This document shows, piece after piece, positions 56,680-64,000 of a DNA stretch of 64,000 bases (positions are counted from its first letter, which is position 1; every line of letters begins with the position of its first letter). The position numbers and the translations under genes were made by a program. The stretch spans positions 1-64,000 of the forward strand of contig NZ_BBRX01000026.1 in the NCBI RefSeq assembly GCF_000829675.1, given 5' to 3'. The notes below the pieces were generated by a model that saw nothing but the letters and a program-made list of their open reading frames with translations, was not told the DNA's origin and did no database searches. Source of the DNA: Acinetobacter rudis. Lineage in GTDB: Bacteria > Pseudomonadota > Gammaproteobacteria > Pseudomonadales > Moraxellaceae.

Positions 56680-57663
56680 ATGGAAAATAACGTGACTACT
56701 CAAACAGATAAATTGAGTACGGTGGGTGAAAATACCGCACAACTACTACAAAATGCCGGTGAAAAAACAGCTCAAACCGTAATTGCTCAAACAGCTAAAT
56801 ATAATGATGCTTACTCTATTATTGATAAAATAATGGATAGTTTTTGGCAGCGGGTACCTTATATTATTATTGCCATTATTGTCCTTTTAATATTTTGGCT
56901 GCTCTCGAAACTCTTTAAACTTTTTATCAGTAAAACGATTGCCAACCGCTCATACACACGACAAAACCTCGTGCTCGTACTCAACCGTATTGGCAGTACA
57001 CTCATCGTTTTCTTTGGTTTTCTTATTGCGATGGTGATCGCTATCCCAGGATTTACTCCTGCTCAATTGATGAGTGCTTTAGGGATTGGTTCTGTTGCCA
57101 TTGGTTTTGCCTTCAAAGATATTTTTCAAAATATGCTATCTGGTATTTTGATCCTACTGGGTGAACCCTTTCGCATCGGCGATACGATTATTGTCAATAG
57201 CATGGAAGGTACTGTTGAAGACATTCAAGTCCGCGCAACGTTCTTACGTTCACCAGATGGCCGACGAGTTGTGATTCCAAATGCGACTGTGTATACCAGT
57301 GCCGTCATCGTGAGTACAGCCTATAGGCAAAGACGTTGTGAGTTTAGTGTTGGGATTGGTTATGAAGATGATGTGCAAAAAGCCAAACAAATTATTTCAT
57401 CGATTTTAGACCGAGAACAGACAATCCTTACGACACCGAGTTTTAGTGTAAACGTCAGTAGTCTTGGTGATTTCTCAGTTAAGCTCAGTGTAACTTGGTG
57501 GGTCAATACCCAAGAAACCTCAACCTCAGCGTCTATCAGTCAAATTCAAGAACGTGTGGTTGAAGCTTTCCACCAAGAAAAAATTTCTATCCCCTACCCT
57601 GTACAGGAAGTCAAAGTTTATCGTGGTGATAACAGCCTCACTGCTGCCTCTAAAGATGAATAA
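56680..57663 (+). CDS. small-conductance mechanosensitive channel (MscS family)
   Basis: 327 residues. N-terminal polar region (about 1-55, with two AQL/TAQ-rich helical stretches), three membrane helices (about 58-80, 95-120, 125-145), pore-lining TM3 with GIGSVAIGFAFKDIFQNMLSGILILLGEPFRIGD (Gly/Ala pattern of MscS), then the beta domain and C-terminal cytosolic vestibule. Protects cells against hypo-osmotic shock. ATG used; a GTG at 56692 has a better-placed GGA and would remove four residues. Ends with a hairpin shared with rsmE. Confidence 0.9.
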   Translation: MENNVTTQTDKLSTVGENTAQLLQNAGEKTAQTVIAQTAKYNDAYSIIDKIMDSFWQRVPYIIIAIIVLLIFWLLSKLFKLFISKTIANRSYTRQNLVLVLNRIGSTLIVFFGFLIAMVIAIPGFTPAQLMSALGIGSVAIGFAFKDIFQNMLSGILILLGEPFRIGDTIIVNSMEGTVEDIQVRATFLRSPDGRRVVIPNATVYTSAVIVSTAYRQRRCEFSVGIGYEDDVQKAKQIISSILDREQTILTTPSFSVNVSSLGDFSVKLSVTWWVNTQETSTSASISQIQERVVEAFHQEKISIPYPVQEVKVYRGDNSLTAASKDE

Positions 57664-57672
57664 ATGCTGGGC

Positions 57673-57699
57673 AGCTTGCTTGAATGATTCAAGCAAGCT
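57673..57699. terminator. hairpin between mscS-type gene and rsmE
   Basis: Perfect 12-pair stem AGCTTGCTTGAA / TTCAAGCAAGCT with TGA loop, lying between convergent genes. T-runs are poor on both sides, so its efficiency as an intrinsic terminator is uncertain. Confidence 0.55.
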
Positions 57700-57705
57700 G
57701 TTAAG

Positions 57706-58419
57706 TTAAAATTGGCTCATTAAACGCCCTAAAATATAAGAAATCGCAGTTTCAGTACGTAAAATACGTTGCCCTAAGCTCACTGCTTGCACACCATTTT
57801 TTTCTAATAATTCAATTTCGTATGGAATAAATCCACCTTCGGGACCAATAATCACGGTACATCCATGATTACAAGCAAAAGGCATGGTTTGTTCTGCATA
57901 AGGGTGCGCCACAAATGCAGGGCGTTCAGCACTCACATAACTAGGCAACACATCTTCAACAAACGGCTTGAATCGCTTAAAAATCTCAATTTGGGGCGCA
58001 ATGGTATCCCCGGCTTGTTCCAAACCCAGCGTAACATAATCATCTAACTGTAGTAGCAATGGGCTCTGCCAATAGCTTTTATCTACACGATAACTATGCA
58101 ATAACACAATTTTTTCTACACCTAAACTGACGCTGTCCATAATCAAACGACGCAGTACTTTGGGCCGTGGCATAGCCACAATCAAAGTGATGGGGAGTTT
58201 TGCTGCTGGTGGTTGACTACTGATTGGCTGTAATTCAATACGATGCTCAGACATCGCAACAATTTGGGTTAAATAGCGTTGTCCCGCGCGTATACCCACC
58301 TTGAGTGTGTCACCAGGAACTGCTGCTAGATGTTGTTTAATATGTTGAAGTTGGCGTGGATCATCGATAACCCATGGTGCTGCCTGACAGTGTTCAGCTG
58401 GCAATAATACAATATTCAT
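57706..58419 (-). CDS. rsmE: 16S rRNA (uracil(1498)-N3)-methyltransferase
   Basis: 237 residues, SPOUT fold: N-terminal PUA-like domain, then knot region with the SAM-binding sequence TVIIGPEGGFIPYEIELLEKNGVQAVSLGQRILRTETAI. The GPEGGF and LGxRILRxETA motifs identify RsmE, which methylates U1498 of 16S rRNA. Stop of the next-upstream waaA and its start share a base (58419), so the two are translationally coupled. Confidence 0.93.
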   Translation of the reverse strand: MNIVLLPAEHCQAAPWVIDDPRQLQHIKQHLAAVPGDTLKVGIRAGQRYLTQIVAMSEHRIELQPISSQPPAAKLPITLIVAMPRPKVLRRLIMDSVSLGVEKIVLLHSYRVDKSYWQSPLLLQLDDYVTLGLEQAGDTIAPQIEIFKRFKPFVEDVLPSYVSAERPAFVAHPYAEQTMPFACNHGCTVIIGPEGGFIPYEIELLEKNGVQAVSLGQRILRTETAISYILGRLMSQF

Positions 58420-59714
58420 TACTGATCACAATCCGCCAAATATTTATCAATCACATCGATATGTTGTTGTAAAGATCCACGATTACGCATCAATACATGT
58501 TGGGCATCCGTATTCAACTGTTCTGCTAAATCTGGATTTTCTATACATGCTAATAGTTGCTGTACAACCTGCTCGGCATCTTGACCCAATAAAATGGCCT
58601 TAGCTTCTATAAACTCGTCGACAATACTTTGAAAGTTAAAATAATTGGGCCCTATTACTGTTGCAACATTAAGGACCAACGGCTCTAAAATATTGTGCCC
58701 ACCACCTGGTTCATTTAAAGATCCCCCCACAAAACACACCTGACTTAAAGCGTACCACAGCCATAACTCTCCCATAGAGTCAGCCAAGTAAACCTGTGTA
58801 TGCGCTTCAATACGCTGCCCCAAACTTCGACGCTGTGTTTCTAGCTGTAAACTTTGGCATAGGTTAAAAATTGTATCAAATCGTTCAGGGTGACGAGGTA
58901 CAACAATGCAAACATAGTCTGGGTTTTGTTCTAATTTCGCTTTGAGTAAGGTTAATAACTGTTGTTCTTCAGGTGCATGAGTACTTGCTATAGTCATGAC
59001 TTTACGTTCAGCCAACTGCCAGTCAAGGAGTAGTTTGACGACCTGTTCTGCTAGACCTGCGGGGGCTTGAATATCATATTTGATGCTCCCCACCACCTTA
59101 TTGTTATTAAGATTAGCACCCAAATCATTAAAGCGCTGTTGAGTCGCTTGATCTTGCGCCAAGATTTGACTCAGACCCTGTAACATTGGCTGGGTCAAAG
59201 ATGGAACTTTGGCATAAGCTTGGGCTGATTTTTCTGAAAGACGAGCGTTAATCAATAAACTAGGAACTGCAAACTGATTCGCCTGATCAATTAAATTAGG
59301 CCACAATTCTGTTTCAACTAACAATAAAATTTTAGGTTGGTACTTGGCAAAAAAAGCTCGAACAATCTGTTTCTGATCGGCAGGCAAATAAACCGCTTGA
59401 AACAGTTGGGCATATTCTGCTTGAGCAAATAAGGCTTTGCTACGCGCTTGACCTGTTTTAGTCGTATTGGTGACGAGAACAGCATGACCAAGTTTTAAAT
59501 AATGCTCAATCAAAGGTTGTGCCGCATTAGTTTCTCCTACTGAAACAGCATGAAACCAAATAGATGCGGTATTTAAAGCTGGCTGAAATGGCCCAAAACG
59601 TTCAAGACATTCTGCTTGGTATTGTTCTAAATGGGTTGCACGTTTCTTAATACGCCATTGGTACAAAGGCTTAATTAACAATAATGCAAGGTTATACCAA
59701 ATTGGGGTAGTCAA
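58419..59714 (-). CDS. waaA: 3-deoxy-D-manno-octulosonic acid (Kdo) transferase
   Basis: Inner-membrane-associated glycosyltransferase adding Kdo to lipid IVA in lipooligosaccharide synthesis. 431 residues: N-terminal hydrophobic anchor (YNLALLLIKPLYQW), WFHAVSVGETNAAQPLIEHY with the catalytic Glu, ETELWPNLI, and the C-terminal GT-B domain with SLNEPGGGHNILEPL. Functionally linked with lptFG elsewhere in the window. Overlaps rsmE by one base. Confidence 0.94.
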   Translation of the reverse strand: MTTPIWYNLALLLIKPLYQWRIKKRATHLEQYQAECLERFGPFQPALNTASIWFHAVSVGETNAAQPLIEHYLKLGHAVLVTNTTKTGQARSKALFAQAEYAQLFQAVYLPADQKQIVRAFFAKYQPKILLLVETELWPNLIDQANQFAVPSLLINARLSEKSAQAYAKVPSLTQPMLQGLSQILAQDQATQQRFNDLGANLNNNKVVGSIKYDIQAPAGLAEQVVKLLLDWQLAERKVMTIASTHAPEEQQLLTLLKAKLEQNPDYVCIVVPRHPERFDTIFNLCQSLQLETQRRSLGQRIEAHTQVYLADSMGELWLWYALSQVCFVGGSLNEPGGGHNILEPLVLNVATVIGPNYFNFQSIVDEFIEAKAILLGQDAEQVVQQLLACIENPDLAEQLNTDAQHVLMRNRGSLQQHIDVIDKYLADCDQ

Positions 59715-59813
59715 GCCTGCGCCCTGTCTGAGTTCTGATTAACGCAATATATCAAAGCATATAGACTGAAACCAAGCATTTAACGGATAAACTCCCTCAA
59801 TTATTTACTCAGT

Positions 59814-60137
59814 TTATAAAGTCTGTTGTATATGTTGGATATACTGTTGAATCAATTCATCATTACGTGAAAAATAACACCATTGCCCATGTTTTTGTAC
59901 AGAGACTAAACCGGCTTGTTGTAATACAGATAAGTGGTTTGACATTGTCGATTGAGATACATTGCCTAGACGTTCTATATGTCCAGCACAAATACCACGA
60001 CTAAAATCTTGTCCTTCTTCTGTGAGGACATACTGTTTGGGATGCTTTAACCACTGCAACACTTGACGTCGCAGTGGGTTGGAAAGCGCTTTAAAAATTA
60101 AATCGATATCCATTGTATGATGTTCAATTACAGACAA
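59814..60137 (-). CDS. ArsR family transcriptional regulator
   Basis: 107 residues, winged helix-turn-helix: FKALSNPLRRQVLQWL, then recognition helix VSQSTMSNHLSVLQQAGLVSVQKHGQWCYFSRN. The only Cys residues are in ICAGH (about 50) and WCYF (about 87), not a classical ArsR CxC metal box, so a thiol/redox or other ligand is possible. The start is TTG: GAGGAG lies nine bases before it, whereas the first ATG (eight codons inside) has no ribosome site. No obvious target gene is adjacent. Confidence 0.85.
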   Translation of the reverse strand: MSVIEHHTMDIDLIFKALSNPLRRQVLQWLKHPKQYVLTEEGQDFSRGICAGHIERLGNVSQSTMSNHLSVLQQAGLVSVQKHGQWCYFSRNDELIQQYIQHIQQTL

Positions 60138-60224
60138 AACTTGTCACTCCTCAATGAGACTCACAACTTATCTTTCAGCTGCTGACATTTTGTAGCAATG
60201 TACAAGTTTTATCTGTACTTTGGC

Positions 60225-61320
60225 TTAAACGCCCTGCTTTAAGCTGGCCTCTATAAATCGATCGAGATCACCATCTAGTACCGCACCCGTATTGGAGTTT
60301 TCTACACCAGTACGTAAATCTTTAATACGTGAATCATCAAGTACATAAGAACGGATTTGACTGCCCCAACCAATGTCAGACTTAGAATCTTCTAATGCCT
60401 GTGCTGCTTCATTTCGTTTTGACATTTCCAATTCGTATAGTTTAGCACGCAACTGTTTCCAAGCTTGATCTCGGTTAGCATGTTGTGAACGTTGGTTCTG
60501 ACATGCCACCACGATACCTGTTGGAGTATGTGTCAAACGTACTGCAGAATCGGTTTTGTTGATGTGCTGACCACCTGCACCTGATGCACGGTAAGTATCT
60601 GTACGTACATCTGATGGATTGATTTCAACCTCAATATTGTCATCCACCTCAGGTGAAATAAATACAGCTGAGAATGAGGTATGGCGTCGGTTGCCTGAGT
60701 CGAATGGTGATTTACGAACTAAACGATGAACACCTGTTTCTGTACGTAACCAGCCATAGGCGAACTCACCTTCAACACGGATCGTTGCAGACTTAATACC
60801 CGCAACATCACCATCTGAAACTTCCATCAGCTCACCTTTAAAGCCATGTCGTTCGATCCAACGCAAATACATACGCAACAACATTGATGCCCAGTCTTGC
60901 GCCTCTGTCCCACCAGAACCTGCTTGAATTTCAACAAAGCAAGGATTAGGGTCCATAGGATGATTAAACATACGGCGAAATTCGAGTCCAGCCAGATCTT
61001 TTTCTGCTGCATCTAATTCTGTTTGTACTTCAACAAGTAAGCTTTCATCATCTGCTTCAACAGCTAAATCAAGCATCGCTTGAGCATCATCTAACTGCTC
61101 AGTTAGCTGATCTAATACGTTTAAAACGTTTTCTAACTCGCCTTTTTCTTTCGCCATGGCTTGGGCACGACTTTGATCATTCCAAATCGCAGGATCTTCT
61201 AACTCACGAAGGACTTCTTCTAAACGCTCTTTCTTTAGATCGTAGTCAAAGATACCCCCGTAGTGTTTGACCACGGTCGTTCAAATCTTTTAATTGGTTT
61301 AGATAGGGATTAATTTCCAC
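60225..61320 (-). CDS. prfB: peptide chain release factor 2, with programmed +1 frameshift
   Basis: Recognises UGA and UAA stop codons. The gene starts in one frame at GTG 61320 ([15 protein letters not shown]..., with AAGGA upstream), runs 24 codons to CTT-TGA (61251-61246), then continues in the +1 frame from GAC (61247) as [12 protein letters not shown] to the stop at 60225. Total about 364 residues, as in E. coli RF2. The release-factor GGQ motif ([18 protein letters not shown]) and the stop-recognition SPF ([11 protein letters not shown]) are present. If read as a single ORF starting at 61274 the N-terminus would be wrong. Confidence 0.94.
61246..61260 (-). promoter_or_regulatory. programmed +1 frameshift site in prfB
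   Basis: Minus-strand sequence CGGGGGTATCTTTGA: internal Shine-Dalgarno-like G-run three bases before the slippery CTT, followed by the in-frame UGA and C. This is the conserved autoregulatory element: low RF2 slows termination at UGA and favours the shift. Confidence 0.93.
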
Positions 61321-61749
61321 GCCTTGAATCCTTGTAAATCAATAAACGCCGCGATTTTAACATATCAGTACACACATCCATACACGTTAGCGTCGTATAA
61401 TTTTTTAGCAAAAAAATTTAACGATGAATAAAAACTAAAGACCATGTAAGGCAATAATTTATTGAAGTTTTTTCTAGGTTTTTTTAAACAACATTTCCTT
61501 TTTTCATACAGTTTTAAAATGTAAGGTATAAAATTGTAAAACACATCTTATGTCCATAATGTTAATAAAAAAATAACATTTAAAAATAAATCATAATTTT
61601 CATATAGTTAAATTAGTATTTTTTTAATAATTGAATGAAAATCTTCATTTTGAACATTACAGTGATTGACGTATTTTCAATTTTCATTAGACTGAAGTTG
61701 TAACAAAAAATGTTTTTATCTCTTAATTGACTCTCCTTGGGGGAAAGCC
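61321..61749. other. divergent region between prfB and the Omp33-36-like gene
   Basis: About 430 strongly AT-rich bases, without credible ORF. It contains the porin promoter at 61666-61693; the prfB promoter must lie near 61330-61400. Long A/T tracts at about 61490-61640. Confidence 0.55.
61666..61693 (+). promoter_or_regulatory. probable sigma-70 promoter of the Omp33-36-like porin
   Basis: TTGACG (61666-61671) and TAGACT (61688-61693) with a 16-base spacer, about 55 bases before the start codon. The -35 box is nearly perfect. Confidence 0.6.
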
Positions 61750-62538
61750 ATGAAAAAATTAGCCATTCTCACTGCAATTGTTTCAGCAAGTGTATTCTCT
61801 GTTTCGGCTCAAGCTTACCAAGCTGAAGTTGGCGGTTCGTATAGTTATACTGACCGTGATCAAGGTAACGACACACATAATTTTGCAGTTGACGGTACTT
61901 ATTATTTCAAACCTGTTCAAACTCGCAACTCACCATTAAACGAAGCAGCATTCCTTGACCGCGCAAGCAATGTAAATGCCGATTTACGTTATGGTGATAA
62001 TAAAGGCACTAAAGATACAAACTTCAATGCTGGTATTGAATACTTCGTTCCTGGTACTGACTTCTACGTAAGTGGTCATGCAGGTCGTGACGAAACTAAA
62101 ATTAACAAAATTGACTACAAAAACCGTGTAGCAACTTATGGTGCTGAAGTGGGTTATCTTCCAACACCAGGTTTATTACTTGCTCTTGGTGTAACTGGTT
62201 ATGAACAAAAGTTAGACCAAGGTAATTATCGTAAGAAAACAGATGGTGCTGACCCAACTGTACGTGCAAAATACGTTACTCAAGTTGGTAACTATGACAT
62301 GAACTTTGAAGCTGCTGGTGCATTTGGTGACCTAGATGAGTACAGCGTACGCAGTGACCTCTATCTTGATAAAACTTTGAGTGTTGGTGTTGACTACTAC
62401 AACAACGACTTAACTAAAGCTGATGAGTGGGGCGTTTCTGCGAAGAAATTCTTCAACCAAAATGTTAGCTTAGAAGGTCGTGCTGGTTTCGGTGACAACG
62501 ACAATACTTACTCAGTTCGCGCAGCTTACCGTTTCTAA
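61750..62538 (+). CDS. Omp33-36-like outer membrane porin
   Basis: 262 residues: signal peptide MKKLAILTAIVSASVFSVSAQA, then a beta-barrel with the start AYQAEVGGSYSYTDRD and the shared string GTYYFKPVQ...PLNEAAFLDRASNV, which recalls Omp33-36 of A. baumannii (there AYQFEVQG and PLAEAAFLNQASSV, from memory). Many Tyr/Gly alternating strands and C-terminal Phe (VRAAYRF) support an outer membrane barrel. In A. baumannii, Omp33-36 is a water channel linked to virulence and carbapenem susceptibility; whether this protein is its orthologue or a shorter paralogue is open. Ribosome site CTTGGGGGAAAG. Followed by a strong terminator. Confidence 0.85.
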   Translation: MKKLAILTAIVSASVFSVSAQAYQAEVGGSYSYTDRDQGNDTHNFAVDGTYYFKPVQTRNSPLNEAAFLDRASNVNADLRYGDNKGTKDTNFNAGIEYFVPGTDFYVSGHAGRDETKINKIDYKNRVATYGAEVGYLPTPGLLLALGVTGYEQKLDQGNYRKKTDGADPTVRAKYVTQVGNYDMNFEAAGAFGDLDEYSVRSDLYLDKTLSVGVDYYNNDLTKADEWGVSAKKFFNQNVSLEGRAGFGDNDNTYSVRAAYRF

Positions 62539-62560
62539 TTTTTAGATTCTATAACTGTAT

Positions 62561-62589
62561 AAAAAACCGCTCAAATGAGCGGTTTTTTT
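62561..62589. terminator. bidirectional terminator between porin gene and recJ
   Basis: AAACCGCTCA / TGAGCGGTTT stem with A-run on the left and T-run on the right, between convergent genes. Confidence 0.88.
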
Positions 62590-62594
62590 GAGCT

Positions 62595-64000
62595 TCATGA
62601 AGCGATTGTTTCATGCTGCAAATGCAAGACCTGCAACTGTACACTGGCTCGACCGTTGAATACATTGCGGTCTAGACGATACACCAGATTGACTTGTGAC
62701 TGAGTTAAATCAAAGTCAAACTTATCTTTGGCGGAAAAAGCAATTGCCTCTATCCGTTCACCATTGTTTAAGCGCAACCAAAGTTTAAGATGTACATCTT
62801 TCAACCAACGATACTCATCAATATAAAACTGCCCATGGAATACTGGTGCAGGAAACTGATGCCCCCAAGGTCCAAGCTGTTCAATTTGATCCACTGTACT
62901 CAGTTGTATGGCATCTTCAGGTAATTCTCCATCCGTCCACAAAATGGCTTGGAAAATATCTTCATCCATTTCAGCAATCAACTGGTTAAATGCTTGTTGA
63001 AATGCCAAAAAATCATTTTTATTGATGGTTAGACCTGCAGCAGCTGCATGGCCACCAAAATAACGCACTAAATTTGGATGCTGTTCTGCGATACGCTCAA
63101 TCGCATCACGAATATGTATACCCTCAATAGAGCGTGCTGAGCCTTTGATATGAATACCATCTTGATCTGCAGCAAAAACGATCGCAGGGCGATGAAACTG
63201 CTCTTTTAAACGGCCAGCAACAATACCAATGACACCTTGATGCCAATGTTCTTCATACATAACTAAAGCAGCAGGTAAATTATCTTGATCAAGCTTCACC
63301 TGAGCCAATGCTGTTAACGCTTCTTGCTTAATCTGTGTTTCAACTTGCCGACGGTCTAAGTTTAATTGATTGAGTTGTTGTGCCAACGCATATGCTTGAG
63401 TAGGCGTTGTTGCTAGTAGACATTCAATACCGATATCCATAGTTTCCATACGCCCAGCTGCATTAATCCGTGGCCCCAAGACAAACCCAAGATCTTCAGC
63501 TTGCAGTTGAGTAGCATCACGGTTGGCAACATCAAGTAATGCAGAAATCCCTATACGACACTGTTGTTGACGAATGCGTTGCACGCCAGCATCAACTAAA
63601 ATTCGGTTGTTATAGTCTAAACTTGCGACATCTGCATATGTACCTAACGCGACCAAATCAAGATATTGAGCCATTTTTACACTCAATTTCCCTTGTTGTT
63701 CACGCTGACGACTCAGTTTAGCTAATAGATAAAAAGCAACGCCAACACCGGCTAAAGCTTTGCTTGGAAATGGGCAACCCAATTGATTCGGATTTACGAC
63801 TGCTTCAGCAGCAGGTGGTTCTTTCGTCGTCAAATGGTGATCAGTAATAATGACCCTCATGCCTAAAGCATGTGCTTGATCTACACCTTCGTGACTTGAA
63901 ATACCATTGTCCACAGTAATCAGCAGATCAGGCTGAAACCGATGAAAAGCTAAATCAGCAATCGCAGGAGTCAGTCCATAACCATACTTGAAGCGATCAG
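62595..64000 (-). CDS. recJ: single-stranded-DNA-specific exonuclease RecJ (3' part; start outside the window)
   Basis: 5'-to-3' single-strand exonuclease of recombination and mismatch repair. The frame runs off the right edge; at least 468 C-terminal residues are present. An apparent GTG start at 63914 is internal: the sequence upstream (DRFKYGYGLTPAIADLAFHRFQPDLLITVDNGISSHEGV) continues in frame. Seen are the DHH motif VIITDHHLT, LAGVGVAFYLLAKL, the DHHA1 region with RYFGGHAAAAGLTI, and the C-terminal OB domain. The N-terminal DxD part is missing from the window. Confidence 0.94.
   Translation of the reverse strand, partial: DRFKYGYGLTPAIADLAFHRFQPDLLITVDNGISSHEGVDQAHALGMRVIITDHHLTTKEPPAAEAVVNPNQLGCPFPSKALAGVGVAFYLLAKLSRQREQQGKLSVKMAQYLDLVALGTYADVASLDYNNRILVDAGVQRIRQQQCRIGISALLDVANRDATQLQAEDLGFVLGPRINAAGRMETMDIGIECLLATTPTQAYALAQQLNQLNLDRRQVETQIKQEALTALAQVKLDQDNLPAALVMYEEHWHQGVIGIVAGRLKEQFHRPAIVFAADQDGIHIKGSARSIEGIHIRDAIERIAEQHPNLVRYFGGHAAAAGLTINKNDFLAFQQAFNQLIAEMDEDIFQAILWTDGELPEDAIQLSTVDQIEQLGPWGHQFPAPVFHGQFYIDEYRWLKDVHLKLWLRLNNGERIEAIAFSAKDKFDFDLTQSQVNLVYRLDRNVFNGRASVQLQVLHLQHETIAS

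Noticed and set aside
62595-63914. recJ starting at GTG 63914
   Set aside because: The upstream sequence is in frame and reads as conserved RecJ up to the window edge, so the GTG is internal.

Overview
The window reads as chromosomal DNA of an Acinetobacter species. Evidence: moderately AT-rich DNA; the order lptG-lptF / pepA-holC; the cluster nrdR-ribD-adenine methyltransferase-ribE; an Omp33-36-like porin; an OprD-family porin; and protein sequences that look like this genus throughout. I cannot fix the species. Most of the window is core genome, dense, with many convergent hairpin terminators, and no rRNA, tRNA, complete insertion sequence or CRISPR array was seen.

Layout. 1-6.0 kb: 5' part of gpmI, the LPS-export permease genes lptG/lptF, then divergently pepA, holC and two uncharacterised small genes. 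6.0-12.2 kb (minus strand): a DedA membrane protein, the riboflavin/nrdR cluster with an embedded solitary DNA methyltransferase, and the ammonium pair amt/glnK. 12.5-16.9 kb: ubiK, comM and an orphan T6SS vgrG whose frame continues past its stop codon. 17.2-20.8 kb: two TorF-like putative porins and an OprD-family porin. 20.8-31 kb (mostly minus): ppa, MAPEG protein, fadD, parC, MFS transporter, TRIC-type channel, YchJ protein, TerC/CBS membrane protein. 31-37 kb: LOG-family hydrolase, DHA2 MFS pump, GH25 lysozyme, dinB, RidA protein, DUF2726 protein. 37-43 kb: YgiQ-type radical SAM protein and a divergent cadmium/zinc efflux pair cadA/cadR, the ATPase carrying a striking Cys-rich 13-residue repeat. 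43-48.5 kb: a five-gene chaperone-usher fimbrial operon. 49-54.3 kb: an accessory, visibly AT-richer block. 54.4-64 kb: acs, mscS-type channel, rsmE, waaA, an ArsR regulator, prfB with its programmed frameshift, an Omp33-36-like porin and the 3' part of recJ.

The most unusual feature lies at 51.5-53.9 kb. Two tandem, very short ORFs encode the identical 16-residue peptide MKNRKKNAEYLGTLLG, each with its own Shine-Dalgarno site. They differ at nine nucleotides, every one of them synonymous, which points to selection on the peptide itself. They are followed by a strong stem-loop, then a gene for a metalloprotein of the M29 aminopeptidase/NicX type with a full set of candidate metal ligands, and then an AzlC/AzlD-like membrane transporter pair. 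This order (abundant mini-precursor, attenuating hairpin, enzyme, exporter) is what one expects of a ribosomal-peptide-derived small-molecule pathway. That is an inference; I do not recognise the cassette as a described system. A PhzF-family gene (divergent) and a VOC-family gene (convergent) flank it.

Other points worth a look: the VgrG amber codon, the ninefold Cys repeat in CadA, a possible Crp/Fnr helix-turn-helix remnant near 48.9 kb, a perfect palindrome upstream of the RidA gene, and a 5'-leader stem-loop ahead of the major fimbrial subunit.
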